Assembly (NCBI GenBank): GCA_026552955.1
Contig: JAPMTS010000008.1
Span: 1-53,534 of the forward strand
DNA length: 53,534 bases
From: Candidatus Methanoperedens sp.
GTDB taxonomy: Archaea > Halobacteriota > Methanosarcinia > Methanosarcinales > Methanoperedenaceae
Reading direction: 5' to 3'
Both the position numbers and the translations under genes were made by a program. Below the pieces are notes generated by a model. The model saw nothing but the letters and a program-made list of their open reading frames with translations, made no database searches and was not told the origin of the DNA. Below, in pieces: positions 15,447 to 23,716 of the stretch; the first letter of the stretch is position 1, and every line of letters begins with the position of its first letter.

Positions 15447-18400
15447 CTATTTTCCAGGATATGCCAGGAACTCTGAAGTTGATGTCCTGATCTTCAATAC
15501 TCCCCCAAGAATGGGGACTTCCATTCCCTTTTGGAACGACAAAGGTTCAACATTCTTTAATGTAATTGAGTCATTTGAAATAGTATATACTTCAAACTCA
15601 CCATATCTTTTTCCCGGCAATATTTCAAATGGTACATCATAAGATCTTATAGTCAGTCCAATTCTACTATTATTGATGGTTTCTAATCTTCCTGCTATTT
15701 TTTTATGATACCGGTCAAATTTGATTTCTTCCCAGTATTCGAAAGTATCCCCGATATTGAGGGTGTTTGACTTCCTGAGGTTATTGTCTCTGCCTGTCAT
15801 AATATCATAATTTATATCCGAGTATATTGATCTATTAGAATCAAGTGCTTTCTTTAACAATTCCTCCTGGTTCTTTGTGGCAAGTTTCCTGACCCATAAC
15901 TGAATACTGTGATCATCGATTTTTTGGAAATAAATATTATAGCCTTCAAATACCTTCTTTTCAGTTGTATTTAATTGGATTTGACTCTGGTTTTGAATAT
16001 TACTGATATAACCTGGCCTGTCAGGAAAGATCAATTCATAATTGTTGCCAAGGAATGACATTTTACCTGAATTTACCCTGGTTACGTACGCTGCGTTTCC
16101 AGCCTCAACAAAACCATTCCTATTAAAATACATTCGTAGTTCTTCAAAAGAAGTATCATCCCGGAGGTTGAAAGCCGGATAATTTAAGCCCGTAATGTTC
16201 ATCCAGCCGTTTGAATTGGTATATTGGGGCGTACCCCTGGGAGACACACCGGTCGCATAAGGATAAAGGAGGTTCCCCGAACGCACAAATCCCATGCTTC
16301 CTGCCAGGATTACCGTCCTGTTTTTTATTTCAATAGGATAGCTGTTCTTGAAGATGAGTTCATCTGAACTAATATTTGTGACTTCAAAATCTCCATAAGT
16401 GCTATTTGAATTCAATTCAACGATTTCGCCGGAATAGAGTTCCATATCAGCCAGGGTAATACTTTCTCCAATAATTGATTCAATTCTTGCTTTAAAGACA
16501 GTGACCTGGAATTTACCCGCACTTTTGCGATATTCATAAAATCCACCTGTTCTTACCAGTCGGGAGTCAAGAGTGCTGCCTGCTTTCTGCAATGATAACA
16601 TCGCGGAGTCACCTTTGGAGCTTATCAGACTCACTGAAATGGAATAATCCCCTCCTAACTTCAATGTCTCACCAAGACTGACTTTTCCTGATCCTGGTAT
16701 CTCTATTTTCCGGGAAAGATTTGTTGGTTTTTCCATTCCCAGGATCTTGAAATGTGACCCCATAAGATTTATCTCACTTCCATTTGCCCGTGCAATATAT
16801 GTCGCATTTCCGGCACCTATCAGGCTGGAGTTGGGATCAATATTTGAAAAATCCAGGATCAATTTTTCATAGGACTTATTCCTATCGATATCATATTTGA
16901 ATCCGGGGAAATTGTAACCATCTATTATCATGGATCTTTTCATTTCATGTGGTTCCCCCCTGATATCAAAATCAAATTGATAAGAATCACGAACAGGTTT
17001 TATTCTTATATCCTCCTTTGTAAGACTAAAAGGTTTCAAATCAACATTGTCAAACAGAACGGTTGCATTGGCATTAATTTTATAATTGCTAAAAATCCTG
17101 AATGCCAGGGTATTATTCCCTGATAATAGTACTGGAACTTCCACATGCCTCCAGGTATTGTTTACCTCTCCAATGTAAGATTCCCATATGACATTTTCAT
17201 CAAGGAGAACCTGTTTGGAAACATAAAAGGAAACATTTGGCGCAAAATCCCAGATATCAAAGGTAATTAGTCCTCTGGCAGTGCCATCGGTCGTTAAATT
17301 CTGGGAAATTTTTCCAAATGACAGAGTTTTATAAAAAGTGGTAGAGTTACTAGAATTATTCAAATTATCAGAATTATTAGAGTTATTAGAAATATTAGAA
17401 TTAAAATCTATTCTGGCAAAACGAGATGAATAATTTATTGAATTTCTGAAATTCCCGGTTATATCCGGACTGCTTGCAAAAAATTTCCACCCCTCGTTTG
17501 TTTCCATATCCCCATTAACTATACGGGGCAATTGCGCGAATTTGGCTGAGTCAAGATTCGTATTTACGAGGAGGTGCACTGATCTGTATGAAACATTATC
17601 TTTTAATAGCTGGAATTCCAGCTTTGACTTATTTACCCCTACAAAAGCGATGGAAGATGTCAATTCAGGTATGAATGTTACGTTCTTTAACCATTTTTCC
17701 CCATGACCCAGATTGATATCTTCCCTTGTGAGGTTAATTCCTCCCATCGTCACAATTAGTGAATAGTTCACATAAGCATGTTCATAATTTTCTACTCCAA
17801 CAAGAATAGTTGAAGTCTCCCCGATACTCACTTCAGTTGTGTAGTTCTCTGCTTTCCCATTCGCGCCGAGAATATAAAGAGCCGTGAATTTTTCAGGCTC
17901 CTGGGTCACTTTTGCATAGATAAGCATAGAAGTGACAATAAGTATAGCTATGATCATCGTTTTTATCAGCATCTTTTCAAGGGCAGGATCATGATCAGGG
18001 CCAGTTTCTGTTTCTTTATTTTTTAAAGTATAATAAAAAGATCTTATGTCCTCCAGGGAGAAACTGTAACTTTCTTTCCCATATCTCCATCTCTGGATAA
18101 TCGTTATCATGAAGAAGATGCCAATAATTATCGATAGACTTATTGTTATCGAGTTGGGCCGGAAACCCCATTGAGTATAGTTGAGCCCGAATCCATCAAA
18201 GACCGTTATCGCGATGCTTAGCCCTATACTTAAGGTAAATCTTTCTATTGCCCCCAGTTCCCCGCGTTTTGGGAACATTGCTGCGATAAACATATATCCC
18301 GGCATGAAGAGGAGAAGAGGCAGCGCGAAAATAATTCGAAGGGGTGTCTCGTTATAAGGCGGCAATAAAATGAAGATTATGGATAGAATAATAAATATCG

Positions 18401-18470
18401 GAACAAAGATCAAATCAAGATTATTAGTAATTCGATTTTTCAGGTTTTCATTATTCCTGATATGATTCAT
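15447..18470 (-). CDS. DUF1616 membrane protein with large S-layer-like extracellular part
   Basis: 1007 residues. The N-terminal 170 residues contain four membrane helices and the DUF1616 pattern (PLRIIFALPLLLFMPGYMFI, ERFTLSIGLSIAI). A fifth helix near residue 175 leads into a roughly 800-residue exterior. This holds an N-glycosylation-rich region, an Asn/Ser-rich linker (about residues 357-377) and two related blocks. Each block starts with a YP/FPGFK-type strand and an AGNATYI or AGNAAYV motif and resembles the S-layer DUF1608-type domains of Methanosarcina. It is probably involved in surface assembly. Its position beside the archaeosortase supports this. Confidence 0.8.
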   Translation of the reverse strand: MNHIRNNENLKNRITNNLDLIFVPIFIILSIIFILLPPYNETPLRIIFALPLLLFMPGYMFIAAMFPKRGELGAIERFTLSIGLSIAITVFDGFGLNYTQWGFRPNSITISLSIIIGIFFMITIIQRWRYGKESYSFSLEDIRSFYYTLKNKETETGPDHDPALEKMLIKTMIIAILIVTSMLIYAKVTQEPEKFTALYILGANGKAENYTTEVSIGETSTILVGVENYEHAYVNYSLIVTMGGINLTREDINLGHGEKWLKNVTFIPELTSSIAFVGVNKSKLEFQLLKDNVSYRSVHLLVNTNLDSAKFAQLPRIVNGDMETNEGWKFFASSPDITGNFRNSINYSSRFARIDFNSNISNNSNNSDNLNNSSNSTTFYKTLSFGKISQNLTTDGTARGLITFDIWDFAPNVSFYVSKQVLLDENVIWESYIGEVNNTWRHVEVPVLLSGNNTLAFRIFSNYKINANATVLFDNVDLKPFSLTKEDIRIKPVRDSYQFDFDIRGEPHEMKRSMIIDGYNFPGFKYDIDRNKSYEKLILDFSNIDPNSSLIGAGNATYIARANGSEINLMGSHFKILGMEKPTNLSRKIEIPGSGKVSLGETLKLGGDYSISVSLISSKGDSAMLSLQKAGSTLDSRLVRTGGFYEYRKSAGKFQVTVFKARIESIIGESITLADMELYSGEIVELNSNSTYGDFEVTNISSDELIFKNSYPIEIKNRTVILAGSMGFVRSGNLLYPYATGVSPRGTPQYTNSNGWMNITGLNYPAFNLRDDTSFEELRMYFNRNGFVEAGNAAYVTRVNSGKMSFLGNNYELIFPDRPGYISNIQNQSQIQLNTTEKKVFEGYNIYFQKIDDHSIQLWVRKLATKNQEELLKKALDSNRSIYSDINYDIMTGRDNNLRKSNTLNIGDTFEYWEEIKFDRYHKKIAGRLETINNSRIGLTIRSYDVPFEILPGKRYGEFEVYTISNDSITLKNVEPLSFQKGMEVPILGGVLKIRTSTSEFLAYPGK

Positions 18471-18500
18471 GGATTATCCTATTCTTTGCAATTAGAAAAG

Positions 18501-18965
18501 TTATCTTCTTATACATATTTTCTGTTTTATATAGATTACTGTCTGGGCCAATGCCACACCTATGCCATCCGCAGTCAGATCCCAGATGCTTTCCGTCCTG
18601 CCTGGCACGAATGACTGGTGAAACTCATCGCTTATTCCATACAGGATCCCGATTATGATGGCAAAAATCATGGGATGATCCCTGAATGCAGGATAAGGTG
18701 AGTTCTTAAAGGTATAATAAAGCAAGAATCCAAATACAGTATAGAGGATCATATGTGCGGTTTTATCAGGATACTTATAAAATATCCCTAGAGGAAAGAG
18801 TATAAAATTCAGGTCAGAACTTTCCATATAATGACGTATGCTCCTGAATATCTCAATGTCAAGTATGGATCTGGGGTCACCGGGGCTTGATTCGGATGAA
18901 AGGTAAAAAATAAATAATGCGTAGAGAATTGTCAGGGATAAAAAAACTTTATATCGATTCTTCAT
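18501..18965 (-). CDS. VanZ-like family membrane protein
   Basis: 154 residues with four or five hydrophobic segments. The VanZ family signatures DKTAHMILYTVFGFLLYY and GISDEFHQSFVPGRTESIWDLTADGIG are clear. The biochemical role of the family is not settled; in archaea and bacteria it often sits among exopolysaccharide and sortase genes, as here. It is 30 bases upstream of the DUF1616 gene and probably cotranscribed. Confidence 0.85.
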   Translation of the reverse strand: MKNRYKVFLSLTILYALFIFYLSSESSPGDPRSILDIEIFRSIRHYMESSDLNFILFPLGIFYKYPDKTAHMILYTVFGFLLYYTFKNSPYPAFRDHPMIFAIIIGILYGISDEFHQSFVPGRTESIWDLTADGIGVALAQTVIYIKQKICIRR

Positions 18966-19023
18966 GATCTTGTTTAAGATTTTGCTTTACATTCAGTGTT
19001 CTTCGGTCAAATAGCGGGAAAAT

Positions 19024-19040
19024 CTTATATAGTTTTTGAG
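19024..19040 (-). promoter_or_regulatory. TATA-like element between the VanZ and PEF-CTERM genes
   Basis: The A/T box CTTATATAGT lies about 60-70 bases upstream of the VanZ gene start on the minus strand. A second A/T box at about 19140-19150 could serve the plus-strand PEF-CTERM gene. Positions are suggestive only. Confidence 0.25.
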
Positions 19041-19254
19041 TCTACTCGAAATCAGAGTTATAAAACTCTGGGACCTTTTTTTGCATGAGTATGGTGCTAA
19101 TAATTATAATAATACGTTTGTTTTTATAAAAGCGATACAGATATATAGTAAGAGTCTATTAATAATAATTGATACAGGTGTGGAATGATTTTAATTCATC
19201 CAGGTAATGGATGATATTAATTCGTCCAAGGTATGGTGGATTCAGGAGGACATT

Positions 19255-19728
19255 ATGGTGAAAATAAAAATTAGTAAGCTCTTACTTATGGTAGTAATAG
19301 TTTCGTGTGTGTTTACCGGAGTGGCATCATCGGAAAGGTTTACGGGGGAAATATACGGCAATGATGGAAAACCAATTTCAGAGAAAAACGTGGTTATTCA
19401 AAAATCTGATTGGGGAATTGCAGCGGAAATAAATGAGGGAAAATATGATAAAAGGTCGACAATTCCTACCTCCAGGTATGCCAAATACGACATGAAAATT
19501 GATGGTGTAGTGATTCAAACAAAGGAGTTAACACCCAAGGAATGGGAGGAAGAAACGTATTTTGATTTTAAAAAATGGTGGTTTGTTACTGATTATAAAT
19601 GTAATTGGGATTATAATAAAAATCCAACGGATCCTAGTCAAATTCCAGAATTCCCCGCAGTCGCCCTCCCCGTGGCAGCAGTAATTGGAATTGTATTCTT
19701 CTTCCAGCAGAGAAGAGAAAAAAAATAA
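19255..19728 (+). CDS. PEF-CTERM sorted surface protein
   Basis: 157 residues from the ATG at 19255, which has a good ribosome-binding site (GGAGGA just upstream); an ATG 48 bases earlier lacks one. The signal peptide is KISKLLLMVVIVSCVFTGVASS. The mature part is a small unassigned domain with many Trp/Lys. The C-terminus is a complete sorting signal: IPEFPAVALPV, a hydrophobic stretch VAAVIGIVFFF and the basic end QQRREKK. The protein should be processed by the archaeosortase at 14613-15443. Confidence 0.85.
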   Translation: MVKIKISKLLLMVVIVSCVFTGVASSERFTGEIYGNDGKPISEKNVVIQKSDWGIAAEINEGKYDKRSTIPTSRYAKYDMKIDGVVIQTKELTPKEWEEETYFDFKKWWFVTDYKCNWDYNKNPTDPSQIPEFPAVALPVAAVIGIVFFFQQRREKK

Positions 19729-19795
19729 GATGAAGATCAAAGAGCAGCTTACCATCAAGCTCTCTTTTTCAAATTTCAAATGGGGGGAATAACTC

Positions 19796-19921
19796 TTGGA
19801 ATTAATTGAAGTAAAATGCACGAATTGTAAAAAAGAAATAATCATAAAGCAACACTATGCCAGGGAAAAGATATTCTGTACCTTGGGGTGCATGAATTCA
19901 TATAAGGCCCATAAGAAGTAA
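19796..19921 (+). CDS. Small zinc-finger (TRASH/MYM-like) protein
   Basis: 41 residues from a TTG start preceded by a strong G-rich ribosome-binding site (TGGGGGGAA). Cysteines C8, C11, C28 and C32 (CTNC and FCTLGC), followed by NSY, resemble a TRASH-type metal-binding finger. It is short but has a good ribosome-binding site and a clear motif. It may bind metal or nucleic acid. Confidence 0.5.
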   Translation: MELIEVKCTNCKKEIIIKQHYAREKIFCTLGCMNSYKAHKK

Positions 19922-20004
19922 AAATTTTTAAATGACAATTCTTTTCCCTCATATTTTTTCGACACAAAGACCTAAATATATTATTCTCTATTATAGCCTC
20001 CGGT

Positions 20005-20967
20005 GATGGTATTAATTACTGGCAAATTCTTGAAATAGGTCTTGTCTTCTTTTTCCCATTCTTAATTATATTAGTCACCACACCCTATCTCATCCAAAAA
20101 CTCACCAAAAAAGACTTTCTGGTAAAAGACTTCTACAAGAAAGGAAAAAAGATGGTCCCTACAGGAGGGGGAATTGCCATAATGCTTGCGGTTCTCTTCT
20201 CAATATCTATCAATGAAATATTCTACAATTTTAATGCCGTAAATTATGTAACATTGAATGTAATACTCCTTTTTGGCTTATTTGGCATCCTGGATGATAT
20301 GATAGACATTGGACGACCTGCCAAGCTTGTTCTCATGTATTATTGTTCATATCCATTAATGCAATATGCAACAACCTCTCATGTGTTATTCCCTTTTATA
20401 GGAAATGTTGAATTGGGGATATTCTACAGCCAGTTGATCGTCCCGACTTTTGTACTCGTATCCGCAAATCTTGTGAATATGCATTCGGGTTTCAATGGCA
20501 TGTCATCTGGGCTTTCTGTAATAATTCTTATTTCACTGGTCATCAAATCCAGCCTGGAAGGATCTCTTGATAATATCATTTCCCTGATAGCACTAACAGG
20601 TGCAACATTCGGGTTCTGGGTGTTTGAACGCTACCCGGCGCGGATCTTCTGGGGCAATGTGGGCTCACTTACCGTGGGCTCCGCAATGGGTGTTTTTATA
20701 GTTATGCAAGGATACATTGTCAGCGGTTTTGTCATGCTATTGCCGCATACCATTAATTTCCTTATGTATGTCTACTGGCGCATCAGGAAATATCCGCAGG
20801 TGAAATTCGGAAAAGTGAGAGATGATAACACACTTGAAGTTCCAAATAACCTGACCCTGAAATGGGTGCTTCCCTACTATACCAGGGTGACTGAAAAACA
20901 GGCTACTTATGCAATGTATGCTGTCACAATAATTTTTTGTGTTATCGGGATACTAATACCGGGATAA
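20005..20967 (+). CDS. MraY/WecA-type (GlcNAc-1-phosphate transferase-like) membrane protein
   Basis: The first ATG (20152) gives 271 residues beginning at PTGGGIA, but the frame is open upstream and encodes a further helix and the conserved TPYLIQKL...KDFYKKGKK. The true N-terminus must therefore lie near 20005, where I find no in-frame ATG, GTG or TTG. Signatures are FGILDDMIDIGRP (DDxxD), NLVNMHSGFNGMSSG and FWGNVGSLTVG. The family transfers a sugar-1-phosphate to a polyprenyl phosphate, starting N-glycan or polysaccharide assembly. In the last motif Asn replaces the usual Asp (GD to GN). An ATG in another frame at 20006 would need one frameshift. Confidence 0.7.
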   Translation, partial: DGINYWQILEIGLVFFFPFLIILVTTPYLIQKLTKKDFLVKDFYKKGKKMVPTGGGIAIMLAVLFSISINEIFYNFNAVNYVTLNVILLFGLFGILDDMIDIGRPAKLVLMYYCSYPLMQYATTSHVLFPFIGNVELGIFYSQLIVPTFVLVSANLVNMHSGFNGMSSGLSVIILISLVIKSSLEGSLDNIISLIALTGATFGFWVFERYPARIFWGNVGSLTVGSAMGVFIVMQGYIVSGFVMLLPHTINFLMYVYWRIRKYPQVKFGKVRDDNTLEVPNNLTLKWVLPYYTRVTEKQATYAMYAVTIIFCVIGILIPG

Positions 20968-20986
20968 TGAGCAATAAAGAAGTAAC

Positions 20987-22126
20987 TCACTTGCTGATCG
21001 TAAAATCGTTATTGCTGATATCCGTATATTCCGAATTCGAAGTACTTGTGATTCTTACTTTATAGATAGTTCCAGTGGTCTGGGACGACGAAATAGTCCA
21101 GCTCGTTGACCCATCATTCGATGTGCTTGATTTAATGGTACTTGCCACTCCATTTTTCAATAGTTCAATCTTCACATTTGATCCAGTACTGCCAGTAGAG
21201 GTCCATCTTATGGTCTGAGTGGTACCTCTTTTCCAGTTTTCTCCTCCGTTGGGAGAGATAACGGTGATACCTTCGATAGTACTACCTGTAACCATGCCAG
21301 TTATAGTTCCTATCGGCTTCTTCAGAAGTTCAATGTCCTTCACCAAAACAGTGTTCCCGATAGTTGACAACTTTATCGTATTATTCGTATAATACGTTGG
21401 CTCGAACTTTGCTGTTAGATCATATGCACCTGCCTTAACAGCGAACGAATAGAATCCCGTTGCATTTGTCATAGTAGAAAGGTTAGTATTGGTAGAAACC
21501 GTCACGCCAGGGAGGGGCATTTTATTGACACTGTCTTTTACTATGCCTTGAATGAACGCTGTAGTTGGTGCAGGAGGAGGAGTGAAAGTAGAAGTTGGAC
21601 CGCTATTTATCATAATGCTTCCATTGATCAGACTGACAGGCACTTCATTACTGCTCTGGTCACTTATTTTTACATTGGAGAGAGAAATATCTGATGAACC
21701 TGACGAACCAATAGCTGTTGTATTAATTATGACGAATTTGCCAGGAGTTGATACACCTTTAGGGCCAAGAATTGCATCAAAAATATTTACCACTTTACCG
21801 AGCGAATTATTTATGGCACCACCATTAAAGAATGTATTTGAACCCGTTTGTTTTAAGAATTCTCCCTCTCTGATATTGTTGATTTTTAATATAGATCCTT
21901 TGTACTCTATGTTTAATTGTGCGCCTGCAACAGATACACCCATAGGGTCCAGGTATATCTCCAGATCAAAGGTTTGACCTTGATTTACTATCTTATTTGT
22001 TGGTGAAACAATGAAACTCGCCCCAAAGGATTGGGGAATCAGAAATAAAACCAGAATTAATAATGATAATAACTTAATTGAATATTCACAAAATACATTC
22101 TTAATATTAGTATAATCCATGTCCAT
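20987..22126 (-). CDS. Secreted protein with cohesin, carboxypeptidase-regulatory-like and Kre9/KNH-like domains
   Basis: 379 residues. The signal peptide is near residues 15-36. A cohesin-like domain (about 37-172) has VNQGQTFDLEIYLDPMGVSVAGAQLNIEY. A Pro/Thr linker (TFTPPPAPTT) precedes a carboxypeptidase-regulatory-like beta domain (GIVKDSVNKMPLPGVTVST...ATGFYSF). The C-terminal ITVISPNGGENWKRGTTQTIRW block is the Kre9/KNH-like domain frequent in archaeal surface proteins. It has no C-terminal anchor and may be secreted or bound through cohesin. Confidence 0.82.
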   Translation of the reverse strand: MDMDYTNIKNVFCEYSIKLLSLLILVLFLIPQSFGASFIVSPTNKIVNQGQTFDLEIYLDPMGVSVAGAQLNIEYKGSILKINNIREGEFLKQTGSNTFFNGGAINNSLGKVVNIFDAILGPKGVSTPGKFVIINTTAIGSSGSSDISLSNVKISDQSSNEVPVSLINGSIMINSGPTSTFTPPPAPTTAFIQGIVKDSVNKMPLPGVTVSTNTNLSTMTNATGFYSFAVKAGAYDLTAKFEPTYYTNNTIKLSTIGNTVLVKDIELLKKPIGTITGMVTGSTIEGITVISPNGGENWKRGTTQTIRWTSTGSTGSNVKIELLKNGVASTIKSSTSNDGSTSWTISSSQTTGTIYKVRITSTSNSEYTDISNNDFTISK

Positions 22127-22392
22127 GCAAAATAAGTTATAAGAAATATTATACTTAGCTTTTACCAGGATTTTTAAGGTTTATATTAGTTTTTATAGTT
22201 TATGGTAGTCTTTTATTGAATTTAAAAGTATTACATACATCATTGTTGTATTTAGGGAATTATTGATTGATATTTAATTACATAATTAAACAAAAAATAA
22301 TATTCGATGAATGATGCTGAGCTTGATAATTTTGAATTATCAGGCCGGAGCCACTGTGCCGCAGGGGCCCCAACCGGTGATATCTTGTTAAA

Positions 22393-22436
22393 CCCCGCCA
22401 GCGGCGGCGCAACCGTTGGGGTCGCAACCCCAGCGC
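22393..22436. repeat. GC-rich REP-like palindromic element, copy 2
   Basis: It shares the first 18 bases exactly with copy 1 (12717) and ends with a hairpin TGGGGTCGCAACCCCA then GCGC. It lies in the 22127-22504 intergenic region, which has no gene that I can support. The 76-codon minus-strand frame through it is an artefact of the repeat. Confidence 0.6.
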
Positions 22437-22504
22437 TATAAAGCTAATATTGAAGGAATTTTTAACAGTACACTCTCTTTCATGATTTTTCTCTGAGAAC
22501 TCCT

Positions 22505-23716
22505 TCACTCTGCCCGCAGCGCCTCCACAGGATCAAGCCTGGCTGCTTTATTAGCAGGATAAACTCCCGCGACCATTGTTGTAACAATTGCAAAGATAAG
22601 TCCGGCAGCAAGGGATGTCCAGGTAACAGCTATCGGAAAATCCCCCAGTGTCGATATTAAAAAAGATATCCCGGCTCCGATTGTAATGCCAATAAGGCCG
22701 CTAACCGCGCCAAGAAGACCGGACTCAAGAAGAAAAAGCACCCGGATATTATCGCGGGTCGCGCCTACGGCTTTCATAACACCGATCTCTTTTATGCGCT
22801 CGGTCACGGTCAGCATCATCACATTCACAATACCTACTCCTCCAACAGCAAGTGAAACCGCACCTATGCCTCCAAGCCCATATTTCAAAATGGAAAAGAA
22901 CTTATCGAATGACTCAAGAAGAGATTTGAGGATATTTACAGAATAACCCTCATCTTTATGCAGTCTCCTGAGACTTTCATCGATATTTTTTGCTGTGTTT
23001 TCTATGGTGTTCTGATCTTCTACGGTTACTAGTATAAGGGAATAGGTATATTTCTTCACATCGAGAAATTCCTTCAGGGCCGGGTGAGTAATGAACATTT
23101 CCATGTTAGTGTTACCCCCGAATGGTGATGTCTGTTCTGTTTCCTTGAATATCCCCACAATCGTGAATTCTTTGCCAGTATCATTATCTTCATTGATCAA
23201 GGTCAAGCGCATGCCGGGATTCAAAGGATATTTGAACATCTTGTTGGCGATATCACTGCCGATCACAATCGCGGTTTTATCGGATTCCAAAAGAAAACGC
23301 CCCTTTTCGATAGATTCTGCCAGGTCCGGTTCTTTAGATGGAGCTATCGCGTTCAATGAAAAAGAACGCTCTTCATTCCTGAATTTTATAGACATACCGC
23401 TTCCACGTCTTGGAGATACTGTTTTAACTCCGATCGAATTTTCAAGAGCATGAATATCTTTATCGTCAAATTCCGCAGGTTTCTGGTAAACCAGTTTTCC
23501 TGCCTCAAATCCCGAGCCTCCGGGGAATATTGTGATAATATCCAGGTCAAGACCGCTGAATACCTCACCAACGCCTTCCTGGATGCCCTGGCCCACAGAA
23601 AGCATGACAACAATAGCAATAACACCTATAATTATTCCAAGACATGACAAAATAGTCTTGAATTTGTTGGCGCTAAAGCTAAGAAGTACCTGCTCCAGGG
23701 CATCCATCAACTTCAT
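22505..23716 (-). CDS. MacB/FtsX-type ABC transporter permease
   Basis: 403 residues. N-terminal helix LSCLGIIIGVIAIVVMLSVGQGIQ, a MacB-like periplasmic domain (about 60-270), then three C-terminal helices with VNVMMLTVTERIKEIGVMKAVGATRDNI, the FtsX signature. Its ATPase is probably the LolD/MacB-like gene at 26978-27652 of the same operon. Such transporters move lipoproteins, peptides or drugs, or act as mechanotransducers. It overlaps the upstream gene by 4 bases. Confidence 0.9.
   Translation of the reverse strand: MKLMDALEQVLLSFSANKFKTILSCLGIIIGVIAIVVMLSVGQGIQEGVGEVFSGLDLDIITIFPGGSGFEAGKLVYQKPAEFDDKDIHALENSIGVKTVSPRRGSGMSIKFRNEERSFSLNAIAPSKEPDLAESIEKGRFLLESDKTAIVIGSDIANKMFKYPLNPGMRLTLINEDNDTGKEFTIVGIFKETEQTSPFGGNTNMEMFITHPALKEFLDVKKYTYSLILVTVEDQNTIENTAKNIDESLRRLHKDEGYSVNILKSLLESFDKFFSILKYGLGGIGAVSLAVGGVGIVNVMMLTVTERIKEIGVMKAVGATRDNIRVLFLLESGLLGAVSGLIGITIGAGISFLISTLGDFPIAVTWTSLAAGLIFAIVTTMVAGVYPANKAARLDPVEALRAE

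Noticed and set aside
19207-19254. Upstream ATG of the PEF-CTERM gene
   Set aside because: No ribosome-binding site, whereas the ATG at 19255 has GGAGGA and is followed directly by a signal peptide.
22278-22508. 76-codon minus-strand frame after the MacB-type permease
   Set aside because: It runs through the GC-rich REP-like element and its Arg-rich translation comes from the repeat.
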